DNA of 64,000 nt from contig NC_068563.1 in assembly GCF_022201045.2 (NCBI RefSeq), positions 434,001 to 498,000 on the forward strand, written 5' to 3'. The notes beneath the pieces were generated by a model, which saw only the letters and a program-made list of their open reading frames with translations, searched no databases and was not told where the DNA came from. The translations under genes and the position numbers were made by a program. Of the stretch, positions 34,265 to 45,722 are shown piece by piece (within the stretch, counting starts at the first letter, position 1; every line of letters starts with the position of its first letter). The DNA comes from Citrus sinensis (Eukaryota; Streptophyta; Magnoliopsida; Sapindales; Rutaceae).

Positions 34265-36049
34265 TCAACCTTTGGTTCTCATAATTGTGATACTGCCTTT
34301 TCCTCCCTCAGTGCGAATTTTGGTTTTACCAACAACAGGCTTCCCAGAAAAAGCTGATTTTGGATAAGCTGAAGGATCTTCAGTATTTTGTCTTAATGTT
34401 GATGCAGGAGAGTGAATCCGCTGGTTTATGTCCTTCAAAGTAATGTCTCCATGGACTCCACATGGCTTAATGAAAGCAAATGGATAGGCAACTGAAGAAG
34501 CTAATTTAGTTGGGGTTCTTATGAGTGACTTTCTACCTAAAGTGAGCAGAACAGAGAGTCAGACATAGTCGTTTGACAGAATTTTGAATAAAAAATCCAC
34601 AATCATACCAGACAAAATGTGCTAGAAGTTGCTACAGATGTAAAGGGCATGTGGATCATAACGATATAAAGAAAACAATAATACAAACAATAACCAAAAT
34701 AGCACATGTAAACAACACAGTTTATAAATGATTCTATCCATAACTGATTTTATGTACTATTCATTTGTGTATGCAGGCGAGCAGATCAACACAGAACAAA
34801 AGGAAGACTACCAGAAATGATCAAATCTAGGAAGTTGCTGTGTTATCGTAATATCACACTATAATTAAAAATGACAGCACATTAATTCAGAATTAACAAA
34901 CTTCAAAGTGAAAGCAAAAACAGGCATGTACCTCTAAAAACAACATTGTGAGGAGTTTTAGTACAATGCTGTTGAAGAATGTTAGCATCATATGCAGGCG
35001 GTGAATTACTGAATTCTGCAACAGTGAACAACTTTTGATAAGCTTAATGCAGAAAAGGAAAAAGAGAGGGCGAAGGAGAGAGAGAAGTGCACATAAAATA
35101 TGAAAAAACAGTGATAGATATTGAACAAGAAGTATAACTTCATGCACCTGAAATATCAATTTGTATATCAGATGCTCCAGAGAAGTCCCTGAGTCTAACA
35201 TGATAAACAAATCAGATTATAGTCAAATGGCAATCAAACTAAAAAGCAATAGTCCAAAGAAACATACAGCTCATCAGTGCTAAAATTCATCTCAGGATCA
35301 TTAAGGCATTCGGAAATCCACCCCTCTAATGACTGATCTGTACCATCACAACTAGAGGCAGATACACCTGCTAAGATATGTCACAATATGATTAGAGAAC
35401 TCGAAAATAGACATTCAAGTTCTTGACTGTATCATAATGTAGTTGCAAAATACAAACCTGAAAACTCAGTAGTCCACTGAGATGCTTCAGGTAATACTTC
35501 TTCGACTGACTCCCCCCTCTCCTACACAGAATGAAGAACATAAATATTAGCAATGTTGAAAGGACAAGCAAGGAGCAATTTAGACATATGATCAAATAAC
35601 TAAAACGTGCTCCATAATATAAAGACATGATGCTATTACAGAATGATCACAAAGAAGAGATGTGGCCCGCACTGACATTTGATTTAAGGAACGGAGATGG
35701 CATTTCATCACTGCATAGGGAAGAATCTACCACTTGAGTGTCAAATTGTAACATTCGTCGCCTCTTTATTTGGGAATAAGTCTCCCTACAATCTTTTGTT
35801 TCCTTGCTCATATTACCTGAAATCAACTCTCTCAAATAAAAAAAAAACATTGTCCAACCAGCATGATCTTTCAACGCAAGAAAAAGAAATTGTGAGAGTC
35901 AATGAATGCTAGCAAAACAAGCCCCTACCGTTATGAGTGGCATGGTAAGCCAAATCCCCACATGCCTTAACCGGGGTTGTTTCATCATCAAGCATGTAGG
36001 AAAGATCCTCCCCATTCAGAGCCACTTCATTCCATTGTGACCCAGACAT
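34265..36049 (-). CDS. XRI1: XRI1 (X-ray induced 1) protein, seven coding exons
   Basis: Coding exons on the minus strand, 5' to 3': 35929-36049, 35677-35816, 35458-35521, 35268-35367, 35148-35188, 34932-35015 and 34265-34536. All GT-AG junctions keep phase (822 nt, 273 aa). The protein has EDLSYMLDDETTPVKACGDL near the N-terminus, KRRRMLQFDTQ, then the conserved C-terminal block RKSLIRTPTKLASSVAYPF, IKPCGVHGDITLKDINQRI and the end GKGSITIMRTKG. In Arabidopsis XRI1 is a nuclear protein strongly induced by ionising radiation, binds MND1, and is needed for DNA repair and meiosis. The start is the first ATG after a 5'-UTR intron. It is the only complete copy; two duplicated units lost it. Confidence 0.88.
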
Positions 36050-36636
36050 GTCTGCTAAAATAAAAAAATGACACATACCCAGATATCACCACTCTCATTC
36101 TACATGCCAAGCTTGGCCAAAATCACTAGTTTCTGTAAAACACTTGAATAACATGCAAACTACACATTGAGTCCTTTCCAATTCCAAGACTTACGATAAC
36201 CAGTTTATAAAGCAAAAATGTAAGAATTAACAATCACCAAATACACTTCCAATGCACGATATATAAACAAATTTTTAGAAATACAAGTCATGAAATTTCT
36301 CCGATAAAAAAAAAAAAAAAAAATTCCAATTTGTATTGAGTCAGCCATTGTGAATAAGCTTTCTAAATTCTAATAGCATTTGAGTCAATTATAAAAAAAC
36401 AATATACCAGATTAAATTTACTAAAAGATTAAAAAAACAAAACAATAGAAAATCAAATTACACACGAAACCCTAGATTGTCTATTTCAAGCAAAGTATGT
36501 AACTTATAATAAAATTAAATGCAGATTTGAGAACCCAAAAATACCACAATTGAATTAGAGAGTGTTATTAGTTAGGGTTTTAATGAGAATGAAAAACACT
36601 GAGGAAACCGGGAACGTGCAGGATAAAAAGCATTAC

Positions 36637-36720
36637 CAGTGGAAGCGTAAGATAGAGAACGGCAAGTTAAAGTGCGCCTCGAGGAATAGAGACAGAGACA
36701 GAGAGAGAGAGACGAGCACC
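36637..36720 (-). promoter_or_regulatory. 5'-UTR exon and core promoter region of XRI1
   Basis: A donor GTAATG (complement at 36631-36636) ends an untranslated leader containing a CT microsatellite (GA on plus, about 36689-36712). The 5'-UTR intron runs to about 36052. The same leader, intron and flank are duplicated at 58939-59590 without the coding exons. Confidence 0.65.
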
Positions 36721-36860
36721 CCAAGCACTGTAAGTAACTGGGAGTGGAAAATAAAGGGGTCGTTTGCTTTTGTCGTCTTCTACTTCCTCCTCTTTGTTAG
36801 TTTTTGTTTTTAAATGAGTGTGGCAACGTGAATCACCCAATTTTTTTTATGGGTCTCGTT

Positions 36861-38229
36861 ACCTTACAAAGCATGTCACAAACATTAAAGAAATTGACAA
36901 ACAAATCAACAACATTACAACACGTGTAACTATTATAATTCTAATTTTACCCATTGAAGCGGTTTGTAGCCGGTTGAAAAAAGTAAGTCGGGAAGATGAA
37001 TAATTTCTCCTACAGCCATTGCAACCCAAAGCGGACATGATTTCTCCGAACTCTCAGGCTGAGGAAACTTCCTACTTGCGCATATCCGCCCGCTCTGAGC
37101 TAGAAAACGAACAGATCGAGGTCGGAATGAGATCCGGTGTTTTCACGTCTCACCGTAGTGCCCGGTTTGGCGGTTCAGCTTGCTTCTATGGCTCATGTAT
37201 GAACAGCAAAACTCATGCAGATTGACCTGGATGATCCCTGGGGTTACTTTTTTATTTTTATAAAGAGCTGTATCCGATTTGTTGACAAATAACTCAAAAA
37301 AGAATCCCTTGTAATTTTGATGTGGACTAATTGGGGAGCAAGAAAGGGTGTGCTTTTTAAAAGATGAAGATGCAGAGAAGGTTTTTTCTAAAGCCAAAGC
37401 CACTTCACCGTTTGTGCTGAGAGTAGTCATCAATGAGGTATTAATTTTTAACTCCATTGATGCAAGCTCCAAGGAACTTTTCATGGTCGCCTGCCCCTGA
37501 ATAATGGTATAAATTAAATCTTGAAGATGTAATGTTTGATCATAAGTCAAGGGGCAGGAGTTGGTGCTATTATAAAAAAAAAAAAAAAAATCATAGTTGC
37601 TGTGAAAACCAGCTTTAATGGCACTGAATCGAATTACAAAAAGGAAAATTTCTTGCCTCCTGAATCGAATTCAAACAGTAACCCTTGCTTTGACCCGGTG
37701 GCCCAAGCGGTTTTCTTTCACCAGTTTTCCCAGTTTCCCATCACTTCTTTTTTTCTGTTCATTTCATTCCCATTCGTTCGATTTTAGTGTTCACATCTAA
37801 CGGCCCTCATTCATGCAATGTTTGTTACATGACGATGTAACTTAACCTGACCTTTTTTACATTCTATTTATAAAAATAAATTCATTATTAAAAATTAAAA
37901 ATTAAAAATATCAAAATTACTTTTTGCCAACTATTTTTTATTTTGTAATTACATATTCTCTCTCTACTTTTATATTATATAAATTAAATTCCCAACTTTA
38001 CATTTTTTTAAATTTATTTTTTTGACATTTCTTAGTATATTCTAATCTATATTCATACTTTATGTATGCAAAATATTTTTTTCTTGATACTTACTAACTT
38101 TTGTGTTTAGTAAAAATTAATTTATTGATATTCATTAATTTTCATTACTTATAAAATTTGTTAATATTCATTTTTAAATAGTGGATTTTTTAAACTAATG
38201 ATATCAATTACTTGCGGTTAAAATAATAT
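36861..38229. repeat. segmental duplication block B (first copy)
   Basis: Matches 45723-47084. It holds no recognised gene. A minus-strand frame (37143-37550) and plus-strand frames (37019-37225, 37536-37787) are open in both copies, but the copies are nearly identical so this is weak evidence of coding. The block ends with AAATAATAT (38221-38229), the empty site used by the Mutator-like element in the other copy. Confidence 0.85.
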
Positions 38230-39030
38230 ATATAAATAAATTGATGGAATTTATGAAACTGAAAAGAAAAAGAGAAGAAATAGTTAATTAGGTAATTTTA
38301 AAAAAATATTCAAATAATATAATTTTTAAGCGGAGGCTATTTGAACACACCAATTTTCTCTCTACATTCTTTTTCTAATTGAGAATTTTATTATCTAAAT
38401 ATTTTTTAATAAACTTACATAATTAACTGTTTCTTCTCTTTCTCATCTTAAGTTCACAAATTCCCATCAATTCATTGAGATATATTCTTTTAGTTACAAA
38501 TAATTGATATCACAAACTAGGGAAAACAAAATCCACAGTTTAAATTGAATGTCAACAAAATTTTATGAGTCATGAAAGTTAATGAATATTAAGAAATTAA
38601 TTTTTACTAAACAGAAAAGTTAATGAACATCAAGAAAAAATTCTTATATATAAAAAATATGAAATAGAGGTCATGATCTACTCGAAAAGACCAAAAATGA
38701 ATTTAAAAAATAGTAAAATAGAGTTTTTAGTTTATAAAATGTGAGAATTTGCAATTGTAGAAAGATTCATGAAAGGTAATCTTGATATTTTCAAATTTCA
38801 AATTTCAAATTTATAATAATTTATTCATTTGTTAAAATAAGGGTTGAGAGGAATTTGGTGGGATCAATAGTTCCATCTAATATTTCATTAGAAAGAGCGT
38901 GTGGACAGAAAATTGGCGGACTCAAATAGCCCCACTCTTTCTTTAATTTCGCATTGACCCCGATTATTTTGTGATTTTCTCCTTTTAGTCAATATTAATT
39001 GTTGTTACTGGATTTTCCCCTGAGACCTAG

Positions 39031-39204
39031 AGCGAGCCCATAACGTTCATGCTCGAGGGCTTCCCAGCCCCAAGAACCAAGCCCAATAATCTTGAGGCAG
39101 GTTTATCCAGGAAAGGTGCCTCTGCTAGGACAAGAAAAGTCAATTCGGGTTCTGAGTCGATCTTCAGCCTAGTAAGTGATAAAGCGTACAGTAATGATAT
39201 TTGA
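39031..39204 (+). pseudogene. exon-like frame of an unknown gene, copy 1 of 3
   Basis: After a stop codon the frame runs 57 codons from SEPITFMLEGFPAPRTKPNN to VNSGSESIFSLVSD and a stop. The equivalent frames at 54433-54603 (56 codons) and 60468-60641 (57 codons) are also open. Relative to the others this copy lacks 6 nt, an in-frame change. Not recognised; it could be the last exon of a captured gene. Confidence 0.3.
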
Positions 39205-39329
39205 CAAACATCAAAAGATCGATTAATATGAAAAAATCCATCACGATAACCAAGTGTGTGAATGTGAGTGTGAGTGTGAGTGTGAGGCGTGAGTTATTTT
39301 AATTTGTGGATCCCTCTAACGTACATTTA

Positions 39330-40062
39330 GGTCTCGTTTGGTATGCCGGATTAGATTAGATTGGATAGGATAATATTGAACTATATAATATTATGTTGTG
39401 TTTGGTACAATATTGGATTGGACTATAAATAATCATGTTTTATATTATAATATTACAATTTACAAGTTATTATTATTATTATTATTGTTATTAGTATAAA
39501 CTGAAATTTTGTATTATTAATAATACAAATCAACCTCAATGACATTAATGAAATATAAATAATAATATAAATAATTTTTATTTTGTTAAATATATATATG
39601 ATATTTTTATTATTTTTATTCAATAATCTATTATTTTATAAAAAAAAAGTATCTTTTTGAATATTAATTTAATAATTAATTTATAATGTACATTTGAAAT
39701 TATAAAAATAATTAATAATTAAATAAATTAAAATAAAATTTTATTTTAATTTGAAATTAATAATATTTTTAGTATAATTTATTATTTACATGATTAAAAT
39801 CAATATTTTTTATTACATTTATCACATATGACTATAATTTTAATATTTATAAATTATTATGTTTAATTGAGTTATCAATATAATCCAATACTAACTAATC
39901 CCATAGCCTCTCTTGGGATAATTTTCTTTACAAAATTGAGATTAGTTTGTAGGCCCACGATGACTAAATTTCAATATCCTTGATAGCACCAAACATGAGA
40001 CAAGGATAAAATTTAAAAAAAGAGTCAAATCCCCACTTTTAATCCTCCAACCAAACAAGACC
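39330..40062. mobile_element. PIF/Harbinger-type (Tourist-like) MITE
   Basis: The ends GGTCTCGTTTGGTATGCCGG and the complement GGTCTTGTTTGGTTGGAGG form imperfect terminal inverted repeats, flanked by TTA on both sides (39327-39329 and 40063-40065), the 3-bp target duplication of this superfamily. The interior is AT-rich and noncoding. Blocks C' and C'' lack it. Confidence 0.8.
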
Positions 40063-41626
40063 TTAATGTATGTTAGGGTTTGCCTTAATTTCTAGGCATT
40101 TGCTGCCTCAATGAAAATGAAGATGTGCTCGTTTTGCATGTGTTATTCTGCAATGAAAATGACGGTGTGCTCGTTTTGCATGTGTTATTCTTCAGTCACA
40201 TCCTCTTTTGTTTCTGTCTGCCTTTACAACAAAAATTTACCAGCAACCTGCAAGCATTCATGCACAAACAGCCAAAAAAACGCCTAATATCATCGCCCCA
40301 CTTGCCCTTGTTTAGTTCTTTTCAAGCTCAAAGCCAACCTCAGTACATTGGGATAAAGACTAGAAGCAGAGAACAGCCGCTGCCAGATCTACAAGATGTG
40401 AAATAAAGAAGAGCATCAAAATCCTTAATTATTGCTTGTCTATGTCATGGTTTTAAAAGATAAACAATCTTGATAGGCTTTCTTACGTAAGACATACAGA
40501 TCCAACGAAAATTAGATGAAACGTTTAGACACAAGACCTTAACTTTGATATCGTATGAAGAGTATATTTATAATATAATGTATTGTTTGGCACATTGTCT
40601 CTGAGTCTCAATAAAAATTTTTAAGTTTTTCATTGCTAGCTTCTTAAATTTTCATGTATTATACATAATATATTATGAGTTAGGAGTCATAAACTCATGA
40701 ATATGAAAACTTAGGATAAAAAATTTGAGATTTTTTTAAATAATTTATTTAGGTATTTTATTTTATAGAAGTTCATGGACTTACTCAAATGCTAACTAAG
40801 ACTTGAGGGTTGCCTAAGCCTTTATATACCTACCCAATAATTTATTATCAAACAATGTGAGATATTATCCCTAACCCTCAACAGTGTGGAGTACAATCCT
40901 TAATAACATATTCCTTTGAAGAAAAAAAAAAAAAACTTGCTTAGGTATTTCAAAAAGGGGAGATTGTCAAATAACATTTACTGTAATTAATATATATCAT
41001 TTACCCCATGTATATTTTTATAATAGCCAATAACTCCCTAACAACATTAATTTACAATAATATTCCTATTTTTAAATATATTTTTATTTATATTTATTAT
41101 AAATTAAATAAATTATATGAATAGAAACTGAATTAAAAATAAGTATTAAAAACAATAAATATATGTTTTGATGTGAACAAAAAAATAGTAATAAAATTTT
41201 TTCCTATACTTTTTTTATTTTCTAAACATTTTCATCTAATAAATATTTTGTAAATTTAAACTTAAATGTAAAAAGTACAAGAATAATAGTTGATTATTTA
41301 TTTTATAATAATTTTTTATTTATCATTCAAGTTTTCTTATAATAATTTTTTATCATTTTATAATAATTTTCTTATATATTTATTATAAGAAAATATTTAT
41401 AAAATAAAAAGTACAAGAAAAATATTTTATTATTAATTTTTTATAACAAAATATATATTTCTTATTTTTAATACTTAATTTTTTTTTTCATTCATGTGAT
41501 TTATTTAATTTATAATAAACATAAATAAGAATGTGATTAAAAATAAGAGTAATATTATAAATTTATACTATTAAGAAATAGGGGAAATTAGCAACCTCCC
41601 TTCAAAAAACCATGACACATATGTTC

Positions 41627-41633
41627 TATAGAT
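41627..41633 (+). promoter_or_regulatory. altered TATA box of chitinase copy 1
   Basis: The position that reads TATAAAT in copies 2 (56144-56150) and 3 (62318-62324) reads TATAGAT here, in an otherwise similar promoter 79 bp before the start codon. Confidence 0.6.
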
Positions 41634-41705
41634 ATCATCCCACTAGCCAAAGTTGTGACACACACCAAGTAAAGGATAATTGATATCATAACTCTTGCTT
41701 TCAAA

Positions 41706-42886
41706 ATGAGGCTCATTGGGTCCTTACTAATTTTCTCTCTAGTTTTATCTTTTGTACAAGGAGGTTCAGCACAGAATTGTGGAAGCGGCGCTGTGTGCGG
41801 TGAACGTGATACTGGCCACGGGACGGATGGCGGTGAACTGGGCAAGATCATCTCAAGGGAGATGTTTGAAGACTTGCTTCCGTATAGAAATGATGAACGA
41901 TGCCATGCCAGAGGCTTCTACACTTATGATGCTTTTATAGAGGCAGCCAAAGCTTTTCCAGCCTTTGGTAACTCTGGAAATGAAACCATGCGTAAAAGAG
42001 AAATTGCTGCCTTTTTTGCCCAAACTGGCCATGAAACTACTGGTTTGTTTCAATTCCTGATCAGCTTAATTAAATTTAAAGATTCCTTTTTCCGGTGCAC
42101 TAACAAGTAATGTGCAAGTATTAAATTATAAATAAACAGCATCACCCAATCTCCAATCGGTATTTTAATTTGTTACTAATCAATTTTTGTGGTTGATAAA
42201 CTTACAGGGGGATGGCCCGATGCACCTGGTGGAGAATATGCTTGGGGATATTGCTATATTAGGCAAGTTAGCCATGGGTCCGACTACTGTTATCCTTACT
42301 GTCCATGTCCCTTGCCAGGGCAATACTATGGCCGAGGTCCAATTCAACTCACTTGGTAGGCTGAACATTTTGAATTAGTATATCATTGTCTGATCTGAAT
42401 GAGAAAGTCTTGCCCTCTTGAATTGAAAACTTGTTAAATGTGCATTTACATTCTATCCAACATTAATTATTCACTAACTTGTTCGTGTACAGGAATTGCA
42501 ATTACTTAAGGTGCGGAGAAGCCTTGGGGGTGGACTTGTTGAACAATCCAGACCTTCTTGCCACTGATCCAGTACTATCATTCAAGTCAGCAATCTGGTT
42601 CTGGATGACTGCACAGCCACCAAAGCCATCGTGCCACGAAGTCATTATCGACGAATGGAAACCATCAGCAAATGACGTAAACGCCAGCCGGCTTCCGGGA
42701 TACGGTCTAACCACAAATATAATCAACGGTGGAATTGAATGTGGCAAAGGTTGGAATAGCTTTGTAGCTAACCGTATTGGGTTCTTTACCACTTTCTGTG
42801 GCAAGTTTGGGATTCAGCCTGGCGACAATCTTGATTGCTACAACCAAGGGCCTTATGGCCCTAATTTGATGGCACAATCTATGTGA
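41706..42886 (+). CDS. class IV chitinase-like protein, copy 1 (GH19, no hevein domain, catalytic Glu changed)
   Basis: Exons 41706-42042, 42208-42355 and 42493-42886 (879 nt, 292 aa) join in phase. A secretion signal ([16 protein letters not shown]...) is followed by a short linker where family members carry the hevein domain, then the GH19 catalytic domain from about residue 45. The first catalytic Glu is kept (E110 in GHETTGG). The second, in the motif CF-RE, is Gln here (CYIRQ, codon CAA at 42264-42266, residue 132). The loop before YGRGPIQL is also altered ([11 protein letters not shown]). Active relatives cut chitin in fungal walls in the apoplast; this one is predicted to have little or no hydrolytic activity and may be a chitinase-like protein or a decaying copy. 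Confidence 0.85.
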
Positions 42887-43073
42887 TCATCATGATCAAC
42901 GTTTTAGTAAAATAAGCTTAATAAAAGCTACTTAATAAAAACTTTAGATGTCACACTTGTAGGTGGACAACTAAATTGTTAGTTTGTTACGCTCTTATTG
43001 TAGGTAAATTAAATAAGACTGATCCAACATGGATCAATGAGTCTTCTCCATCTTTCATCGTTTGATTATTTTA
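42887..43073. other. 3' flank of chitinase copy 1
   Basis: Matches the 3' flanks of copies 2 and 3 up to TTTCATCGTTTGATTATTTT, where it joins block A' of the segmental duplication. Contains repeated AATAAAA-type signals near 42910-42945. Confidence 0.5.
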
Positions 43074-45722
43074 ACATGACAATTATTTGCAACGCAAAAA
43101 GTGCCGTTGACACTTATCCTGCCTATACAGATAAAGGCAATATCCAATTCTATAAGCCACATTTGCATGTGGCTAATTAATAATTCAATGGCATTGCTAT
43201 TCATCATCATGATGCTCATTGTGGCAGAGATTATAAAATTTTGATTAGGTCTGCTATCCAACGTGGCTTGCCTCTCACTTGGAGGAAATGCCTGGCAAAC
43301 GAGTCATGGATGCATCAAATTATTATGAAGTTAGTACGCGTATTGCTGCAGAAATCACCCTAATACAAAGACAGCCAGAACATTTTTGGATATCTAAGCC
43401 CTGGGAAGTCAGTCTACCATGTGGATCTCAATAATAGATAATACTTCATCATATAGTAGGCGACAATAGGAAACTTCACAACAATGATTTCTATTTTAAA
43501 ATTGCATAAAATTTGCCATAAACAAAAATAAGGGGTTCTCTAAGATGTTTGAACCAATGATTTAATGGGGAAAAGAATCTGAAGAATTTACAGTTAAGTT
43601 TAACCTGTTCATCCTACGCATTCATTTATTTTTACTTCAAAGAAGGCGAAATGATAATCAAGTATCATCTAGCAATATTTAAGAGTGAAAGCAACCGATA
43701 CTGAGATGGAAGAAAGGTGATATACCAGACAAACAATTTGTTTTTTGTATATAATTTCATTTCTATAGGATGATACAGGTATATTTCAATCATTTACAAG
43801 CATGACAATAAAATTTGTAATCTAATTGTTAAGGATGTTGAGAAAGGAGACTCTAGCTTTGATCAAACGCCTAGACAAGGATTCAAGGCCTTCTTCAAGA
43901 TCTTGGATGCTGGACTCCAATTCTTTCAGCTGGTTTTGCAAATAAACAGTGTTAACAGATTTGAGTGTCAATGCAGCATCCACCTTCTCAAACTCATTCG
44001 TTTCTATCTTGACTTCCTCACAAGCTATTCTTTTGGGGCGGATGAGTTTGGAAGCCAATACAAACCCACTTAGCTTTGATGGAATCCCAGCACCCGAGAT
44101 AAAGGACAGCAAGGATCCAAATGCAGCTAAGGTTACTGCTTCAACCTCTTTCAACGCGCTAACATGTTCCTCATTGATTAGAGAAGAGCATTTGTTTCCC
44201 ATGCCTTGTCAATTCGCCAAGGCCTTGTGGACTTCCTGTTTTACTGCCTTCCTAGAGGCTATGCATTTCTTAACCTCAGTTGCAAGTTCAATTTCATCTC
44301 CTCCTCTTCTGCGCAGAACTGATTGAAGTCCTTGTGTAGATTCCTTAATCTGCAAGAGAGCATTCTGAGCAATGCTGCTAGTTTCCAAGATCCTCAAAGA
44401 TCCATTCAAAAGGTCATCAACCCATTTCTTATGCTGGCCTTGGGCTAAAGCTTGTTGAACAAGAGGCAGTTGAAGCATTTTATCAACAGAATCATGTAAA
44501 TCTTGAAGGCCATTTAACTCGTGGGCTATTGATGAAGATAATGAAGTAGAAGCAGCTTGAGAATACCTTAATCTTCTCAAATTCTCTCCAACATCTGAAG
44601 TGAGAGGGTGTGATCTTGTGGGAAAGCTGTTTGAGCGAGTATGGTAAGAGGCAGCCATTTTTCCTTGCTGTGTATGAAAAGACTGGAAGTTGATTGTCAA
44701 AATTCAATCTAGCTCTTTTGCCTTCATTCGGTTAACAAATGCTATATATATATATATAGACTGAGATGATGGGAACAAGAGGAATCTCATCCTCTAACAT
44801 GATTTAGATCTTGATCTTAACAATATATCACCTAATTTTATGCAATGTCTCCTCCCACTAGCTACCCATTTCATTTTTTATTCTACAAATCACAGTAGCA
44901 TCTCTTTATAAGCTAATACTATATGGAATTAATGGTTCTTTGAGATCCATACAAATTTGCAACGCATGAATGAATTTGACTCTGTCACCTCGAATGCATA
45001 CAAAAGAATGCAATACAGCTTGGCTTGCCTCCCTCTCCCTGTAGGATATAAAATTATGTTGCCGTAGGCTTTTCACAATATGGCTCGTTTCTCGTCATCT
45101 ACGAAAATTATTCAATGTCCCTCTCCTTCCTTTCTTTCCTTTTTTTTTTTTTTTTGGTTATAATTTTAAGTCCTTATGCTTGAAGCCTTTTTGTTGAGCG
45201 TTCATTTATGCATTTCTTCACACATCTATTTCCATCAATAGCTTTTTGTGCAAGTGCCTCGATTAGTAAGCTATATATTACACACTCTTTCAGGGTGGCT
45301 GCTTTTACACAGACCTTGCCTGGTGAATTAGGTTGTTCCTCTCAAAATGATGAAAACTTATCCCTCCACATCTCACTGGCTGACCTCATCCATGTTGGTG
45401 ATCATGACACTGATGAAAAGATACAGGTTATACTTTATTTATAGCTAGTGTTGTCTGTTTGAATTTTATCAAAATACAAGCTTCTGCTTTCCAGTTAGCA
45501 TAAAACAGGACACAAAATTCTCTTGGCCAAAAGAAAATATAGGCAGACTGAACAGACATCATGCTTACATTAATGTCTAAAATCAAGGTCACAAAATCGA
45601 TCCGCAGCTATTTGACACCAAAAATGTCACTTGGATGCATAAACAATTTACTCTTATAAACTCCATGAACAACTCCCAAAATGGGCCAAAAAAAAAAAAA
45701 AAAAATCAAGATAAACTTCTAT
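43074..45722. repeat. segmental duplication block A (second copy, A')
   Basis: Near-identical to 31364-34177. At its right end it joins block B' directly at TCAAGATAAACTTCTA, skipping the whole XRI1 gene present in the first unit. A poly-A run (45689-45707) lies at the joint. Confidence 0.9.
43822..44658 (-). pseudogene. DUF241 family gene copy 8 with one internal stop
   Basis: Start MAASYHTRSNSFPTRSHP at 44658 and family stop at 43822, one uninterrupted frame except for a TGA near 44208 after EVHKALAN (about residue 150), where copy 7 reads TTA. All other family blocks are present and in frame, including the base missing in copy 7. The truncated product would keep LQSVLRRRGGDEIEL but lose the C-terminal half. 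A downstream ATG could start a 126-aa C-terminal fragment. The stop could be a polymorphism. Confidence 0.85.

Larger units (their letters stand above)
38230..41705. other. AT-rich noncoding block C (first copy) upstream of chitinase 1
   Basis: Homologous to 53694-56221 and 59700-62395. It contains a MITE (39330-40062), a GTGTGA-type microsatellite (about 39255-39292), a short open exon-like frame at 39031-39204, and another at 40125-40406 ending REQPLPDLQDVK. From 40560 it is AT-rich with no gene. Confidence 0.7.

Noticed and set aside
36562..36813. 83-aa plus-strand frame over the XRI1 leader
   Set aside because: It overlaps the GA microsatellite and the XRI1 5' leader in antisense, with no conservation as protein in the duplicate at 59320-59560.
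37143..37550. Minus-strand 135-aa frame in block B, also open in B' (46105-46410)
   Set aside because: The two blocks are nearly identical, so shared openness is expected, and the C-terminal part differs by a frameshift. No family was recognised.
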